From Paulownia fortunei (Eukaryota; Streptophyta; Magnoliopsida; Lamiales; Paulowniaceae): a stretch of DNA of 64,000 bases. The notes under the pieces were generated by a model. That model saw only the letters and a program-made list of their open reading frames with translations, ran no database searches and was not told the origin of the DNA. The position numbers and the translations under genes are program-made. This document shows, piece after piece, positions 34,284-46,864 of the stretch. Each line of letters begins with the position of its first letter. Position 1 is the first letter of the stretch. The DNA lies in the NCBI GenBank assembly GCA_019321725.1, contig CM033113.1, forward strand, positions 14,942,001 through 15,006,000, in the 5' to 3' direction.

Positions 34284-35767
34284 AGTGCTAATTGCCCACG
34301 TATTGCAGGCCCATCTTCTCAAGTTGTCCATTGAATACCTTCTGCGGTAGAGGTTTGGTCAGTGGGTCTACTATAGTTTCTACCGAAGCGACTCTATCCA
34401 CTATAATGTCGCCTTTACCAATGATCTCTCCGATCAGATGGTATCGCCTCATGATGTGCTTAGATTTTTGATAAGATCTTAACTATTTTGCTTGTGCAAT
34501 AGCGCTATTGTTATCATAATATATCAATATAGGATCAACAATAGATGGAACTACACCCAACTATTAGATCAAGTTCTTTATCCAAACAGCTTCCTTTGTT
34601 GTATCACAAGAAGCAATATATTCAGCTTTGGTGGTAGAAGCTACAGTCATCTCTTTCTTAAAACTCTTCCAGCTAACCACACCACCATTTATAGTTAATA
34701 TGTATCCGGACATAAACTTTGAGTCATTTATATCGAACTGAAAATTAAAATTAGTATAGCCTTCTAGTTTCAGTTCTGCAGAGCCGTATGCAAGAAAGAT
34801 ATCCTTAATTCTTCTCAAGTACACTCAAGATCATCTTTATGGCCTTCCAGTATTCCTCATCTGGATTGGATTAATATTTTCTCATGACACTCAGAGCATA
34901 TCCAACATCAGGTCTCGTACATAACATACCATACATTATGCTTTCAATTGCAGATGTTTAAGGTATGCTGGTCATCTTTTCCCTCTCCTCAGGAGTCTTA
35001 GGAGACATAGCCCTTTAGAGAAAAACCCCTGGACTCATTAGCAAGAATCCTCATTTGGATTCTTCCATGTTAAACCTTTTTAGAATTTTATCTATGTACG
35101 TGGATTATGATAGTCCGATCATCCTACTAGACCTACCTCTATAGATCTTTATTCTAAGAATAAATGATGTTTCTCTTAAATCTTTCATGGGGAATTGGCT
35201 AGACAACCAATTCTTAGTTGGCTACAACATCCCTATATCATTCCTAATGAGTAGGATGTGGTCAACATACATCACAATAAATGTCATTGCGCTCCCACTA
35301 ACCTTCTTGTAGACATAAGGTTCGTTTGCTTTTTATAGAAATCAAATAATTTAATTGCCTTATCAAATTAGATGTTCTGGCATCGAGAAGCTTGCTTGAG
35401 TCCATAAATGGATCTTTGGAGTTTGCAAACCTTTTGATCACTCTCTCTGGTTATGAAGCCTTCTAGCTGCCTTATATAGATTTTTTCCTTAATATTTCCT
35501 TTAAGAAAAATGGTCTTTATATGTGTCATACGTCATAGTCATAATATGCTGATATGGCTAGCAGTATCTGGATAGATTTGAGCAATGCTACTGGCTAAAA
35601 AAATTTCTCATAATCAATTCCTTACTTCTAAGTTTAACCTTTCGCAACCAGTCATGTTTTGTAGGTTACTACCTCTCTATTTACTCTAAGCTCCGCTTGT
35701 AGACCCAGTTGTAGCTAATGGGAACTATTTCCAGTAGTGGGTCCACCAATGTCCATACCTTGTTAGA
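34284..35767 (-). pseudogene. copia RT and RNase H remnant of element B
   Basis: On minus, RT blocks run from W-T-L-V-D-P to the palm motif. There the catalytic Y-V-D-D reads Y-V-D-H (35258-35269). RNase H is open in 34564-34824, with G-Y-T-N where G-Y-T-D is usual (first catalytic aspartate), then G-G-V-V-S-W-K-S and A-E-Y-I-A-S. Several stops lie between. Both changed aspartates would abolish activity, so this copy could not drive its own reverse transcription even if translated. Confidence 0.85.
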
Positions 35768-37283
35768 CTACATGGAGTCCATCTTGGATTGCATCGCATC
35801 GTGCCAACTTCCTGAATCGATGTCCAACATTGCCTCTCCATAAGTACTTGGATCACTATCTAAGGGAATATTCTCCTCATTGTTCTCTAACAAAAATTCA
35901 TACATCTCATATGGCTTTGAGATCATTTGGGATCTCCTAAGTGATTGTGTGTCCGAAAGCCCAGCCTCAGCTGGTTGGCCCGTTACTGCGTCTGTTGGGA
36001 GGCTATGAGGTTCATGAATTTCTTCAAGTTCCACAACTTTACCATTTTTATCTAATAAAAACTCCTCCTCTAAAAAGGTGACATTGCTCGAAACAAACAC
36101 CTTTTTGTTTAAAGGGGTCGTAGAAGTAGTATCCAATGGATTCTTTTGGGTACCCATGAACTTACATAAACTGGATCTCATATCTAATTTATCTCCCACT
36201 TTCTGCTTCACATAAGCCGCACACCTCCATACCCTAAGATAATTATAAGAGGGTGGTTTCTCACACCATATCTCATATGGTGTTTTAGGCACCGACTTTG
36301 ATGACACTCTATTTAATAGATATGCTACTGTTTCTAAAGCATAGTCCTATAATGAAAGAAGAAGCCCAGTGAAACTTATCATCAATCGAACCATATCTAA
36401 TAGGGTTTAATTCTTACGTTCTACAACTTCATTGAGTTTAGGAGTAGTAGGATGGATCTACTGAGAGAGAATCCTATTCTCTTATAGATAATCAATAAAA
36501 TTTGTGATCAAGTATTTACCTCCTCGATCTGATTAAAGAGCCTTGATACTTAGCCTAGTTTGTTTCTCTACCTCGTAATTAAATTCTTTTAACTTTTCAA
36601 AAGCTTTAGATTTGTACCTCATGAAGTAAACATAACTATACCTAGAATAATCATCGGTAAAGGTTATAAAGTAGTGATAGGTCCCACGAGCACTAACACT
36701 TAGTGGCCCGCAAATATCCAAATGGTTCAAATCCAATAAATCTTTGGCTCGCCCTACTTGTCTAACAAATGGCGATTTGATCATCTTTCCCTTGAGACAT
36801 GACTCATATGTTGGCATGCCTTGCTTTTTCACATAAGAAATACACCTCCATGCCCTAAGATAATTGTAAAAGACTGGTTTCCCACACCATATCTCATATG
36901 GTGTTTTAGGCACCGACTTTGATGGCACTCTATTTAATAAATATGCTACTATTTGTAGAGCATAGCCTAGAATGAAAGAGGAAGCCTAATGAAACTCATC
37001 ATCAATCGAACCATGTCTAATAGGGTTCGATTCCTATACTCTTCAACTCTGTTGAGTAAAGGAGTAGAAGAAGGGGTCCACTGAGAGAGAATCCTATTCA
37101 CTTTTAGATAATCAATAAACTTTGTGCTCAAGTATTCATCTCCTCGATCTGATCGAAGAGCCTTGATACTTAGCCTAGTTTGTTTCTCCATCTTGTATCT
37201 GAATTCTTTTAACTTTTCAAAAGCTTCAGATTTGTACCTTATAAAGTAAACATAACTATACCTAGAATAATCATCGATAAAGG
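35768..37283 (-). pseudogene. copia integrase of element B with internal partial duplication
   Basis: Three open pieces (36967-37404, 36533-36928, 35768-36307) overlap in content. Reading on minus, the integrase core (D-D-Y-S-R-Y-S-Y-V-Y-F) begins directly after protease sequence, runs to P-K-T-P-Y-E-I-W-C, jumps back to the GAG-pre-integrase motif C-L-K-G, and repeats the core and P-K-T-P-Y-E-I-W-C. The repeated part is about 455 bp (36829-37283 against 36208-36662, offset 621). In both copies the tryptophan after the S-F/S-L position is TAG (36967-36969 and 36347-36349). The C-terminal part has D-K-L-D-M-R-S. Confidence 0.85.
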
Positions 37284-38482
37284 AATTATGGGGAGTAATA
37301 GAATATAAATCATTTATCAATATGTCAGAGGTAATCAAAGTCGAATCTCTAAAATTGGAACAACTTCTATATTTTATTGAAAAAGTAAAACTTTCTCCAT
37401 CCAAAACAAGAATGGAAATAATGTTCTTAACTATCTCTGGAACATAAAGACAATTATTTAAAACTAAAACTACTCCATTTTCTAAAGCTACATTGATACT
37501 TCTTATGGCTAATGCAACAACCTTCGCTACATTCCTGAGCTACAAGACTGTCTCTCCTCTACTTTGCTTCTTGCTTCTTGTTTCTTGCCATCATTTATAA
37601 ATTATTGCATAGAAGATCCACATCTGGTATCTAATTCTAAGAAGCATCATTAATTGATAATTTAACTTCAACAAATTAAATACTTAAACCCTTCAGGCTT
37701 GTAAGGTACTCCTTGCAGTTCCTTTTCCATTGCCTATGTTTGTTGTAGTAGTGGCCCTTGTCATCAGTCTTGTTGGAACTCTTGGAGACGCCACCAGTTG
37801 GTTTCATGCCTTTGGATTTTGAGGAACATTTTTCTCTCCCTTCTCTTGGGCTTTGTAGCTTTAGAGTTGGATGAGGATCTAATGACCATGATAAGCTTGT
37901 CCTTCTTTATAGTGGACTCAACTGTCTTCAACATGTTAACTAGCTTAACAAGGCTAGTTTCAATCTTATATGTGTTGAAGTTGAAAATGATGGTGTCAAA
38001 TGATGGAGGCAAAGTCTATAGAATGAGATCAAAATAGAGCTCGTTATCCATAATGACTCCAAGTGACTCGAGCCTTTCAATTAGGCTATAATTTTCAATC
38101 TATGATCATGGACTGAAGAGCCCTCCATCTTACGGGTCCTCAAAAGCTCCTTCGAGATTTCATATCTCACCTGCCTAGTGTGTTCACCATACAACTCATG
38201 TAGGTGAACATAGATATAATGCACATATGCATGTACCTCGTGTTACCTTTGTAACTTATTTCACATCGATGCCATCATATAGCATCACGCTTGTAGATCA
38301 TCATCAATCAACTTGTGATAATCCGTAAGCTCCTCCTCAGTGGTGTCTGCTGGCTCAACAGGCAGCAGGATCACATCAAGTATGTAATCCCTCTTTTCGG
38401 ACGAAGGTTCTTTAACCAATCATATAGTTGGTCTAGTTAATTTATTAGCTTTGAAGATAGATGCAAGTAGATTTTTAGCCAT
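37284..38482 (-). pseudogene. copia gag and protease of element B
   Basis: Gag opens on minus with an intact ATG at 38480-38482, M-A-K-N-L-L-A-S, then A-N-K-L-T. The middle has Y-E-I-S-K-E-L-L-R-T and V-H-D-H. The piece 37764-38012 has the N-M-L-K-T-V-E-S-T-I-K-K-D-K-L motif. A damaged zinc-knuckle region is near 37730, and protease-end sequence (F-T-F-S-I-K-Y-R-S-C-S) lies near 37350-37400. Stops and shifts break it into at least five pieces. Of the copies here it is the only one that retains both the gag start codon and an upstream leader. Confidence 0.75.
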
Positions 38483-39705
38483 TTATAGATAATCTACAAA
38501 TTTAAATGAGGCAAAAAATTAGTTATTCTTTCAAAAGCATATTCATTATAACAAGGTCTTTACTAATATATATTTCCCAATATTTTAATCGAATTTTATC
38601 ACCCCTAATGGTAATTCGACAAATCTTATTTCCTAGTAGGCTTGAGGCCTAATCAATATGTCCTATGCTCCAATTTTATAAGCTCATAAAATATGTTGAA
38701 AGGTAGTTAAATTTTAACGTTTGCATCTCCATATAACCGTCAAGATATTTTACCTCACTTTTTCCTCTATACCTGAGCTCATATGATACTAAGTGTCAAG
38801 AAAGACCCATCAAACCTCTATGTAGATGGACCATCAAAACGTTCCATGACTCATGGCTAACGTAGAGACGAGTACATTCCATGAGCATTACCATGCTTAG
38901 TAGAGATCACAACTTTCCATTACAGAATCATTTCATAACTCATGGCCAATGACAAACTAAGGTAGCATCGTCATGTCAATGACTTTTGATGGTAGGCATG
39001 GATTATTAGGTCCAACCCAACTTTATCCATATTTGCTTGAAATCATAATTTGAATTTTTTTTTACTTGGTTTTAATCCAAATGGGGTTATTTATTTTAAC
39101 CAAGACCTCATCAATTTTATTCTTAGTTTATTTAATGTGTTTACATTCATTTGATGACAAGTATATCATTTGAAATATTATGACAAGCTCATAATCCAGA
39201 TGATCATGGGCCAATCCTATGCGATCCATTTAAGCCAAAAATGGATCTAGGTTAATTTAAGGGTAATAAAATGGAATTAGAAACTAATTTCTATTACATG
39301 AATATATCCTATACATTCATAGGCCATCTCTTGATTCTTCATCTTGGTCCTTCTTCTTCTCAACCAAAAATAAAAAGAAAAACCTCACCCTATTCTACTC
39401 TCATTTGAAAAATGTAAAGTACATTTAAGGAAAAAATAAGAGACTCGCAGGCCGTATTTCCTAAATATAAATAAATTCAATCATATTGGTCTAAAAGACT
39501 CCAAGATCATCCCATAGATGTTTAAAAAAATATCACAAGAATTTATTAAAACATGTAAATTTACCATCTTTTTAAATTATAATATCAAGAGTTGGGATAA
39601 AATCTCAATTTTTCAAGAAAAACCCTTTTTCAAAATTCTAAAATTAACACTTCAAATAAAAAATAAAAAAAATCAAAAATCAAAATTTTCAATTCAACAC
39701 GACGA

Positions 39706-39806
39706 GGATGTCTGACACCACCACATAGCATGCAGCATGCGTGCATGTAGTCGATGCCTACAGCAAACGCGCGTAGTGCATTGCTGCATGCTGTCGTGCC
39801 CTATTT
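39706..39806 (-). other. GC-rich variable cassette in the leader of element B
   Basis: A roughly 100-bp block, rich in 'gcatgc' words, lies about 165 bp downstream (on minus) of the primer site. Its edge 'cgacgaggatgtc' matches the edge of the cassette in C (reverse of 54336-54350), but its core differs. No frame or domain is present. Confidence 0.6.
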
Positions 39807-39963
39807 TTCCCTATTCTGATTGAATCAAATTCAATCATACATGTTTTATTTAACAATTAGATTAATTGAAAAATTATTTTATCCTAATAAAAAATATGAT
39901 AAATCAATCAAAATTTAATAATTAAATTCACAGGCATAAATTGAATCTGATTGAAATTGTGCA

Positions 39964-39983
39964 AACTGTGGCTCCGATGCCAT
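39964..39983 (-). promoter_or_regulatory. Primer binding site of element B
   Basis: The minus strand reads ATGGCATCGGAGCCACAGTT directly after the LTR end CCAACA. The TGGCATCGGAGC part matches the initiator-Met tRNA complement used by plant copia elements with two changes. Confidence 0.8.
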
Positions 39984-42085
39984 TGTTGGGTTTACGTGAT
40001 CCTAGGGTATGCACAATGGAAAATAAAAAATTTAAAAATAACATGCTATAATAATTACAGTAGTATCCCAGAATCATTGCAATTTTTAAAGATTTCACAA
40101 TTTCTAACATCGTAATAATAAAAAATTAAAACAGTTTAGGTTTATACCTTTTTATGAACTTCGATTACAGTAAAGATTAAATCAATCAATTGCAGCCCTT
40201 TTCTGAGTCCCGTTCACAGAAATCCAAGCATCTCTCTCCTTAAGTAGTCCACACTTGGAGCAAGAACACTAAATCAGAATTCCACTAGCAATTCTGATTC
40301 CTTTACTAACCAAGTTTATGGAGTGAATATAGTAAATATTAATTCTTTTTATCAACTTGTGATGAAAGAATTAACACTTAAAAAAAGGATAGAATTTTGG
40401 TGGAATAAAGGTTGGAAAAAAAATTCCCTTAATATTCTTGCTATGGCAAAAAATTTGAAGGCTACTATTAGCCTTAAATTTTCAGCCCTTGTGTCTTAAA
40501 TAGGAAGATAAAAAATTCTAATAGTCCTACTGTTGGTACTTTTGGACTCATTTTAATTGTTTGTAAGATATTTGATTGTCTCAAAATTTTCCAACTCTAT
40601 CCTTTCATATATTTCAAAGATATTTTGGGTCTTTCAATAATTTCAAACTTTTGAGTTTTCATCCGTTTTCAACAACCTTCATGGGCCTATCCTAACGGGT
40701 CTCTTTAAATTGGACTTAGACTTAAAATAAATTTCACAATTAATCTAATTAATTATTTTAACTTAAATTTAATTAATTAATTTCATCTAGTCCACCTAAC
40801 CAAATTAGGCCTAATTAAATAATTCAATTATTTAATTGACTAAATTAGTTTATTATTTAAATTTATTTATGAACTGCATAATTAATTTGATCCAAACAAA
40901 TAATTATTTCACTCCAATTGGGCTTCCTAATCTTATTAGGTCTAATTAAATAATTTAATTATTTAATTGAATAAATATTTCAACCCATTGGGTTAATTCC
41001 TAAGTTAGAAATATTCTATTTCAAGTTGTATGTGACCCTTTAGGTTCATAACTAATCTAGCAGTGCGCTTGGCATATTTGCAACTTATGCATAATAATTA
41101 TTTCAATTAATCAATCCAATTAATTAATCTGTTTGAAATTAACTCTTTAATTTCAAGAACCCCACAAGTCATGGGAAACACCTAACAAGTACATCATCAC
41201 TACCTAGAATTAGGTGAAATAGCTAGTGAACCTATTTCAATTACAAGTATCATATACGTAAGTTCCTTCTATCAACTAATCTCTAGTTGAGTCTAGGGCA
41301 AGGATTAATAGCCGAAATTTTAATTGCTCTATAACTATGATTCCATTTCAAGCCTTAATAACTCATGACAAATCGTTACAAAACCCCCATCCAACATTCA
41401 TCCTGCCTTGTCCAAGGATATCTCAATCATGAACTATGAAAACATAAGAGATTCATTTGTTCTGCTAGACAAGTGACGGATCCTTTGTTGGTCACTCATT
41501 AACCTCCATACATATCAATGCAATATCCAACATACCTTATTTGTAATTGTGAGGCTATTAGAAGATACATCAAAATAGAACACGATATGCACAATGCTAA
41601 TATGGTGCCTCAAGTCTACAGATTAATCATGTACTATCGTAATATGTAAATTCTTATTTTGACAAATAACGTTTCTAATTAAGAACTTCCAGTGAGCTTG
41701 TTTATTGTACTTGTTCTCTAATAAGCACCCGAATACTTGCACTAGCATTACTACGCCAATTTCCACAGAGCGAGACATCCTCCTCTTGCGAACATGCATC
41801 GTATGCGTGATTCTATTGGACAATTTTATGTCTTATCTCAAAAAGCCCTTGACTGAAAACTAATTTAAGACTAAAACTATAGAGGCATATTCCATGATTA
41901 TCATCAAATGCGTGACCATACCCTATAGCTAATTTTGGTTTAGGGATTTTATCTAATTACTAAATTCGATTAAAGATAAATAAATTTGACTATTTTATTA
42001 ATATGGTTTTAAAAAAATTATTTTTACAAATACAAAAATATAAAAGACACTCAATCTACTTGGCACGTTGGACACTACTCTAACA
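39984..42085 (-). mobile_element. 5' LTR of element B
   Basis: A complete LTR of 2102 bp from TGTTGGGTTTACGTGATC to CTAACA (42080-42085). It lacks the MITE seen in the other LTR and otherwise follows it base by base with scattered differences. It is a good reference for the minus-strand LTR fragments of this window. Frames 39928-40110 and 41623-41823 are accidental. Confidence 0.9.
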
Positions 42086-42090
42086 AGAAT

Positions 42091-42579
42091 GTATATGTAT
42101 TTCAATCATGGAATTACAAATTTATATATTGAGGTTGCATGGGTGATCATTGACATCATGCAAGGTAAATCATGAGGCAAGTGGACATTGCAACACTTAG
42201 TTTCCAGATTCCAGCAACTCCAGGCGAAAATGGACATCAAACTTTCACATATATTTCGAGAGGGAAATTTTATTGTGGATTTTTTGGCAAACTGTACTTG
42301 TCATGTTAAAGATTCAGGCATATGTCTTCAAGATCAATTTCCATGAGAACTTATTGGCCACATTAGATTGGACACATTACAATTACCAATTCAGATTATG
42401 TGAACTCTTTCTTGATGTTTTTCTACTTAGTTAGCATTTTCATTTCCATTCTGATTGTAAAGGAATAAGAACTCCTTATTTCTTGCTTTCAAAATGTAAA
42501 ATTCAACTTTGATCTTTTTATTAATAAACTGGTAGGGGTCTACGCCTAGCCTAGGCACAAGTGGCTTTATTAAAAAAAT
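42091..42579 (+). pseudogene. LINE RNase H end, 3' untranslated tail and A-run
   Basis: Directly after element B the LINE frame resumes with V-Y-V-F-Q-S-W-N-Y. It continues to I-F-R-E-G-N-F-I-V-D-F-L-A-N (about 42258-42300), the last RNase H motif of plant LINEs. The tail has the phrase 'gggtctacgcctagcctagg' (42536-42555) and ends in an A-rich run. One or more stops interrupt it. Confidence 0.85.
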
Positions 42580-43295
42580 AATTCCTAGTTGCATTACTCC
42601 ATGATAAAATTAGAAAATCCTTTTCTAACTTTCATCTAACCTTGACCAAAGACTTGCAAATCAAGAACCATGAAAAACAGAGGATATTCACTTATTTATC
42701 TAGATATGTGACTTATCCTTTATTGTGCCTCTCATTAACCTCTATACATAAAGATATTACCCAAAATACTACCCTTGTGATTGTCATGCAATATGGAAAA
42801 TAATCAAAATGTAATACGTCATACACAAGGTTACCATGATACCTCAAGTATAAAGACTAATTCATATACTATCATAATGAGGAAATTCCCTATCGATAAT
42901 ATTATTTCTAATTATGAATTTTTGGACAGGTTGTTGCGTTTATTTGTTAACTAACAAGCACTAAGCATATATTCACTAATATCAAGACACCAATGCCAAT
43001 GGAAAGAGGCACCCTATTTACAACCCTGCATCATAGGCACAAGTCTTATTGGATTCAATGATGTCAATGATCCTTGACTTGGAAAATTTTAAGACCAAAG
43101 CTATAGAGGCATATTCCACTTTCATCGTCATATGCGGACTATACCCCACAACTATGTATGGTCTAGAGATTTCATCTAAATTTAATAATATACAAAGAAA
43201 GTAGAAGAATTTCCATTATATTAGTTGAATAAGCATGTTTTACAATAGTACAATAAGTTGACAATCTAATTGGCTCATCAGGCAATACTCTAACA
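42580..43295 (-). mobile_element. Minus-strand family-1 LTR, right part
   Basis: This resumes the LTR cut by the LINE at about 22152 and ends at CTAACA (43290-43295). It contains 'ggctcatcaggcaatactc', the reverse complement of the family LTR start. No TSD can be tested because the other edge is lost. The frame 43240-43434 minus is accidental. Confidence 0.8.
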
Positions 43296-43478
43296 TTTTT
43301 TTGTTATATTCTTTGTTAGAACAGAGAAGATTCACTTGAGAACAAACTCGAATATCAATGGATTCTAATTTTCTTTTGTTATGTTTTTCTTTCTTTCTTT
43401 CTTTCTTGCGATTGGAGAGGAAAAAATCTTGCATAACATCACATGTAACACTTTATTATGTAAACCTAGTAGTTGTAA
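43296..43478. other. Short unassigned flank with TTTC microsatellite
   Basis: A 180-bp stretch between the minus LTR and element E. It contains a TTTC repeat at 43386-43407. I see no gene or transposon edge in it. Confidence 0.5.
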
Positions 43479-44434
43479 TGTCGTATATATATATATATAT
43501 TTCCATATAATATGGTGTCCTAAAGAGTATTTTGTTCATCTTTGAGTCTACATACATTCTCATTTGTCCCACTTTGGTTGGTCTCAAGAGTCTTGGAACT
43601 TTTCTTGTATTATAGATATGTGAAGACTTGGTGAGACTAACCAAGCTCAATGGGAGTTCCTCGTTATTATGTATATAATATAATATATATTTATACAGTA
43701 TATAAGAAATAAATAAATCAATCAAAGAGAGAGAGAGAAATCCTGCAACTAAGTTTAAATTTCACTAAGCTAGTTTATTCGACTCAACTACTTGACCACT
43801 GAGTTAGTTTGTGACAAAAGAAATAGAACTAGTTAGCTGCAACATAGTTCAAACTTTACTGAGTTGGTCAACTGACTCAGCTGACTGACCACTCAGCTGT
43901 CTATGTAAATGAATTATTAACTTCACTAACTTGATGAATGAGTCAGCTCTTTTGCTTAATCGTTTTAATAGTTAATTTTTGAAATCACACCATCTCAAGA
44001 AAAGTAGTGTAATCTTTCAGCAAAAAGGTGACTTTACACTTACAAGCACTATTTAGACGAAATTGTGTGTATTGAAAACATCTTTGGAAGTCCATAAATA
44101 CTTCTAACACTTTAATAGAATTATATATAAAAATCGATCTTCTCTCTTGATAACAAAGTCTTTCTTCTTTCTATTTGTTATGTCTTGAATTTAATAACTT
44201 GGTCGAGTTCTGCTCTAAAATTTATGAGGAGCTTAGCCTAAAAAATTAGTATCATAGGATTTGTATCCTATAGGTAGATTTCTTGAGAACCATCTACATC
44301 ATAGTGGGAAATCTACACCTTAATGATAGCATTTTTTTTATGTGCCTACCTTATATTATGTTCTGTCTTCATATATGTTCACTCTCTTGTGTCTTCACCA
44401 GAAATTCTTTATGCCCACTCCGTATAATTCAACA
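43479..44434 (+). mobile_element. 5' LTR of element E
   Basis: It starts TGTCGTATATAT and ends in TTCAACA, about 956 bp. The phrase 'catctttgagtctaca' at about 43537 recurs at 51709 in the remnant of the 3' LTR. Short GA and TA repeats are present. The primer site after it is not recognisable ('attttaaggtaaag'). Confidence 0.7.
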
Positions 44435-44458
44435 ATTTTAAGGTAAAGATTTTTTGCA

Positions 44459-45095
44459 ATGGAGCCTGTTTTGGTTAAAGCGCAAGGGCATGATGGACAC
44501 AAGTTGGAACGTCTCAATGGGATAAATTACAAAAGTTGGGACAATTGCCAAGGTATTCTATGTCTTGACTGAAGCATGTCCAAAGTAGGTGACTGATCCG
44601 AAGCACCAGTACCACAAAGGATAAAGGCTGCAGAAAAGGAGAATAAGTGGAAGGATGATGACTTTATTTATCATTTCACATACTCAAAAACACTCTATTC
44701 AACGTGTTTCATGTGCACAAAATTACTGCAGAAACATGGAATGCAATTAAGAGGAGGTATGTTAACAAATATGCTGGAAATAAATCATTCTTGGTTAACA
44801 AGTATAAGGATTACGAGATGGTGAATTTAAACCAATTATTGATCAAGTTAAGGAACTCAATAACATTATAATGGAATGTGCCGATGCAGGTAAATCTATT
44901 TAAAAAATATCTAGGTTTCTACCATCATTCGTAAACTTCCTCCTTCATGGAAAGACTACCAAGAGAAAGTGAAACATAAAATCAAGTCTCTTACTTTAAT
45001 GAACTTCTTCAAGGAATCCAAATTGACACTAAGATTTTAGAAGGGATGGCTCAATTTTGGAGAAAACTAATGGTGTGAATCGAGTGGAAGAGCAT
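44459..45095 (+). pseudogene. copia gag remnant of element E
   Basis: ATG at 44459 opens M-E-P-V-L-V-K and L-N-G-I-N-Y-K-S-W, the typical start of this copia gag type. Later Y-V-N-K-Y-A-G-N-K-S-F-L-V-N-K-Y-K-D-Y and E-L-N-N-I-I can be read in shifted frames. The sequence ends at N-G-V-N-R-V-E near 45090, where a family-1 LTR is inserted. The end of gag and the protease are deleted. Confidence 0.75.
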
Positions 45096-46864
45096 AGTCA
45101 TGCATTATATGGTGATCATGGAACATGCCTCTATGGGTTTATTGAGACTTAGACATATGTCACATCCTTGAGAGGAGAATCTTTGCTCCATAATCGTCGG
45201 TGTAGTGATACTAGTGCATGTACGTGGGTGGTTATTATAGAACAAGTACACTAAACAACACTATTTTTAAATTTCTAATTATAAATATTGATTATCGCTG
45301 GGAATGACCTATTTACAATAATGCAAGAATTAGTTATTGGATTTGAGGCACAATGTAACATTGTGCACGTCATGTTGCACTTTAATATGTTTTCCAATTA
45401 ACTAACAATCGCAAGGGAAACAAGTTGGGTGTAGTGTTTTCGTGTATAGAGGTTAATGAGTGGCTAATAAAGGCTCTGTCATCTATCTAGTTAAATAGGT
45501 AAATTTCCAATGCTTTCCATGATCCTTGACTCAGAACTCTTGGCCAATATTGAATGAGTATTAGACAAGGGTTTTTTGATATTCATCAAGAAGTCAAAGA
45601 GATTAGGAATGGAATTATAGTTCTCACGTTAAACAAGGTTTTAACTAAGAATTAAAACTCTAAAATTAATTAGGATATTAGCAGATGAAAGAACCACACT
45701 TGCATGATACTTATAATAGTAAATAGGTTTCCTACTTCACCTATATTTAGGTGGTCAAGATGCATTGGTAGATACTTCCCATGACTTGTGGGTTCTTGGA
45801 ATTAATTTGTTAATTCCAAGAGGATAAATTAATTAGACTAATTAACTAAAATAATTGAACTATTCAATTAATTTGCAAGACGTGCAAGCCAACTACTAGT
45901 TTATTGGCGAACTAAGGGGTCGCAGACAAAGATGGATAAGTCCATTTCTATTTAGAAAATAATTCAAAGAGTTTTATTAAATTGATTAATAGTGATTAAT
46001 TAATTAGGAATTAAATTAATTTAATCTAATTAAATAATAAAATTAATTAATTGAACCAAATGGGATTAGGAAGCCATAGTGGAACAAATTAATTTATTGA
46101 TTGAATCAATTACTCAAGTTGGGCCCATTTAATTTAGTAGATAAATTAAATTAAATAATATCTTCAATTTGACTTAATTGAATTAATTAATGTCAATTCC
46201 AAGAGATTAGTGTGGTTGTACGAAGCCCATTGGGAGATTTAATTATTAAATTAAATAATCCTAAATGAAGATGGAAACCTAGTGTGAACACAAGGTGTGA
46301 ACAAGAGGAAGATAGATAAGGAAAGGGATCAACACAATCCCACTAGGGTTGTGATTGGAGGAGCCCTATAAGAGGACTCATTAAGGCTGAAAATTAGAAG
46401 CTTATATGCTTGTAAAATTTTTAGCTCCCTTAAGCGAAGAAATCCACCTCCCTCTTCCTCTATTATTCATCTTGTTCCATCAAAAGGTTCCACCTTTTGA
46501 TTAAACTCTGATTTTTTCTTCACAAGTTGAATTGAGAATCAAAGTTCACTCATATTAGATTAGGCATTTCAAATTTACTAGTATAAATTCAAAAGTGTGG
46601 GGACATTGCATCATGTGAATATTGTTAGAAGGGTGATTCATGGAATCATAAGTGAATCAAGTTCTTTTTGTGATTTGGCATAATGGTTGGAATCATTTCA
46701 TACCCAACATCAATAAGAAGCAAATCAAGTATAATTCACGAAACTAATTTCTTTCCATTAAAAGTAATCAGAAGTTAACTGATCAATCAAAATGAATTTA
46801 GGCTTAGGTATTCGTATGATATATGTTTTATCTTTTTATATTTAAATTTTTAAATTTTTGTTGC
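45096..46864 (+). mobile_element. Family-1 LTR in element E, truncated at both ends
   Basis: It enters the family LTR about 150 bp after its normal start ('gtgatcatggaacatgcc') and follows it to a T-rich end near 46864. The last 30 or so bases are missing. No TSD can be seen. Its right neighbour is integrase sequence of element E, so the insertion went with a deletion of gag end and protease. Confidence 0.75.

Larger units (their letters stand above)
31878..42085 (-). mobile_element. Ty1/copia element B (family 1), both LTRs, TSD GGAAT/AGAAT
   Basis: A 10.2-kb minus-strand element, the most complete one here. It has a 5' LTR (39984-42085), primer site, leader with GC cassette, gag, protease, integrase, RT, RNase H, polypurine tract and 3' LTR (31878-34267). 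Flanks are GGAAT (31873-31877) and AGAAT (42086-42090), four of five identical. It sits in the RNase H region of the LINE. Stops, a rearranged integrase and a changed RT motif make it defective. Confidence 0.9.
22153..42579 (+). mobile_element. L1-type LINE, in five pieces split by nested insertions
   Basis: Five blocks form one non-LTR element: about 22153-24004 (5' part and endonuclease), 26118-26144 (short piece), 28620 to about 29004 (RT start), about 30311-31877 (RT end, zinc-binding and RNase H start), and 42091-42579 (RNase H end, 3' tail, A-run). The protein frame and the TSDs continue across each insertion. The 3' end has the A-run 'attaaaaaaata' at 42570-42580. Possible target duplication: 'aaaaacatgat' before 22153 and 'aaaaaaataat' after the tail, imperfect. 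All domains carry stops. Own length without inserts is about 4.3 kb. Confidence 0.85.
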
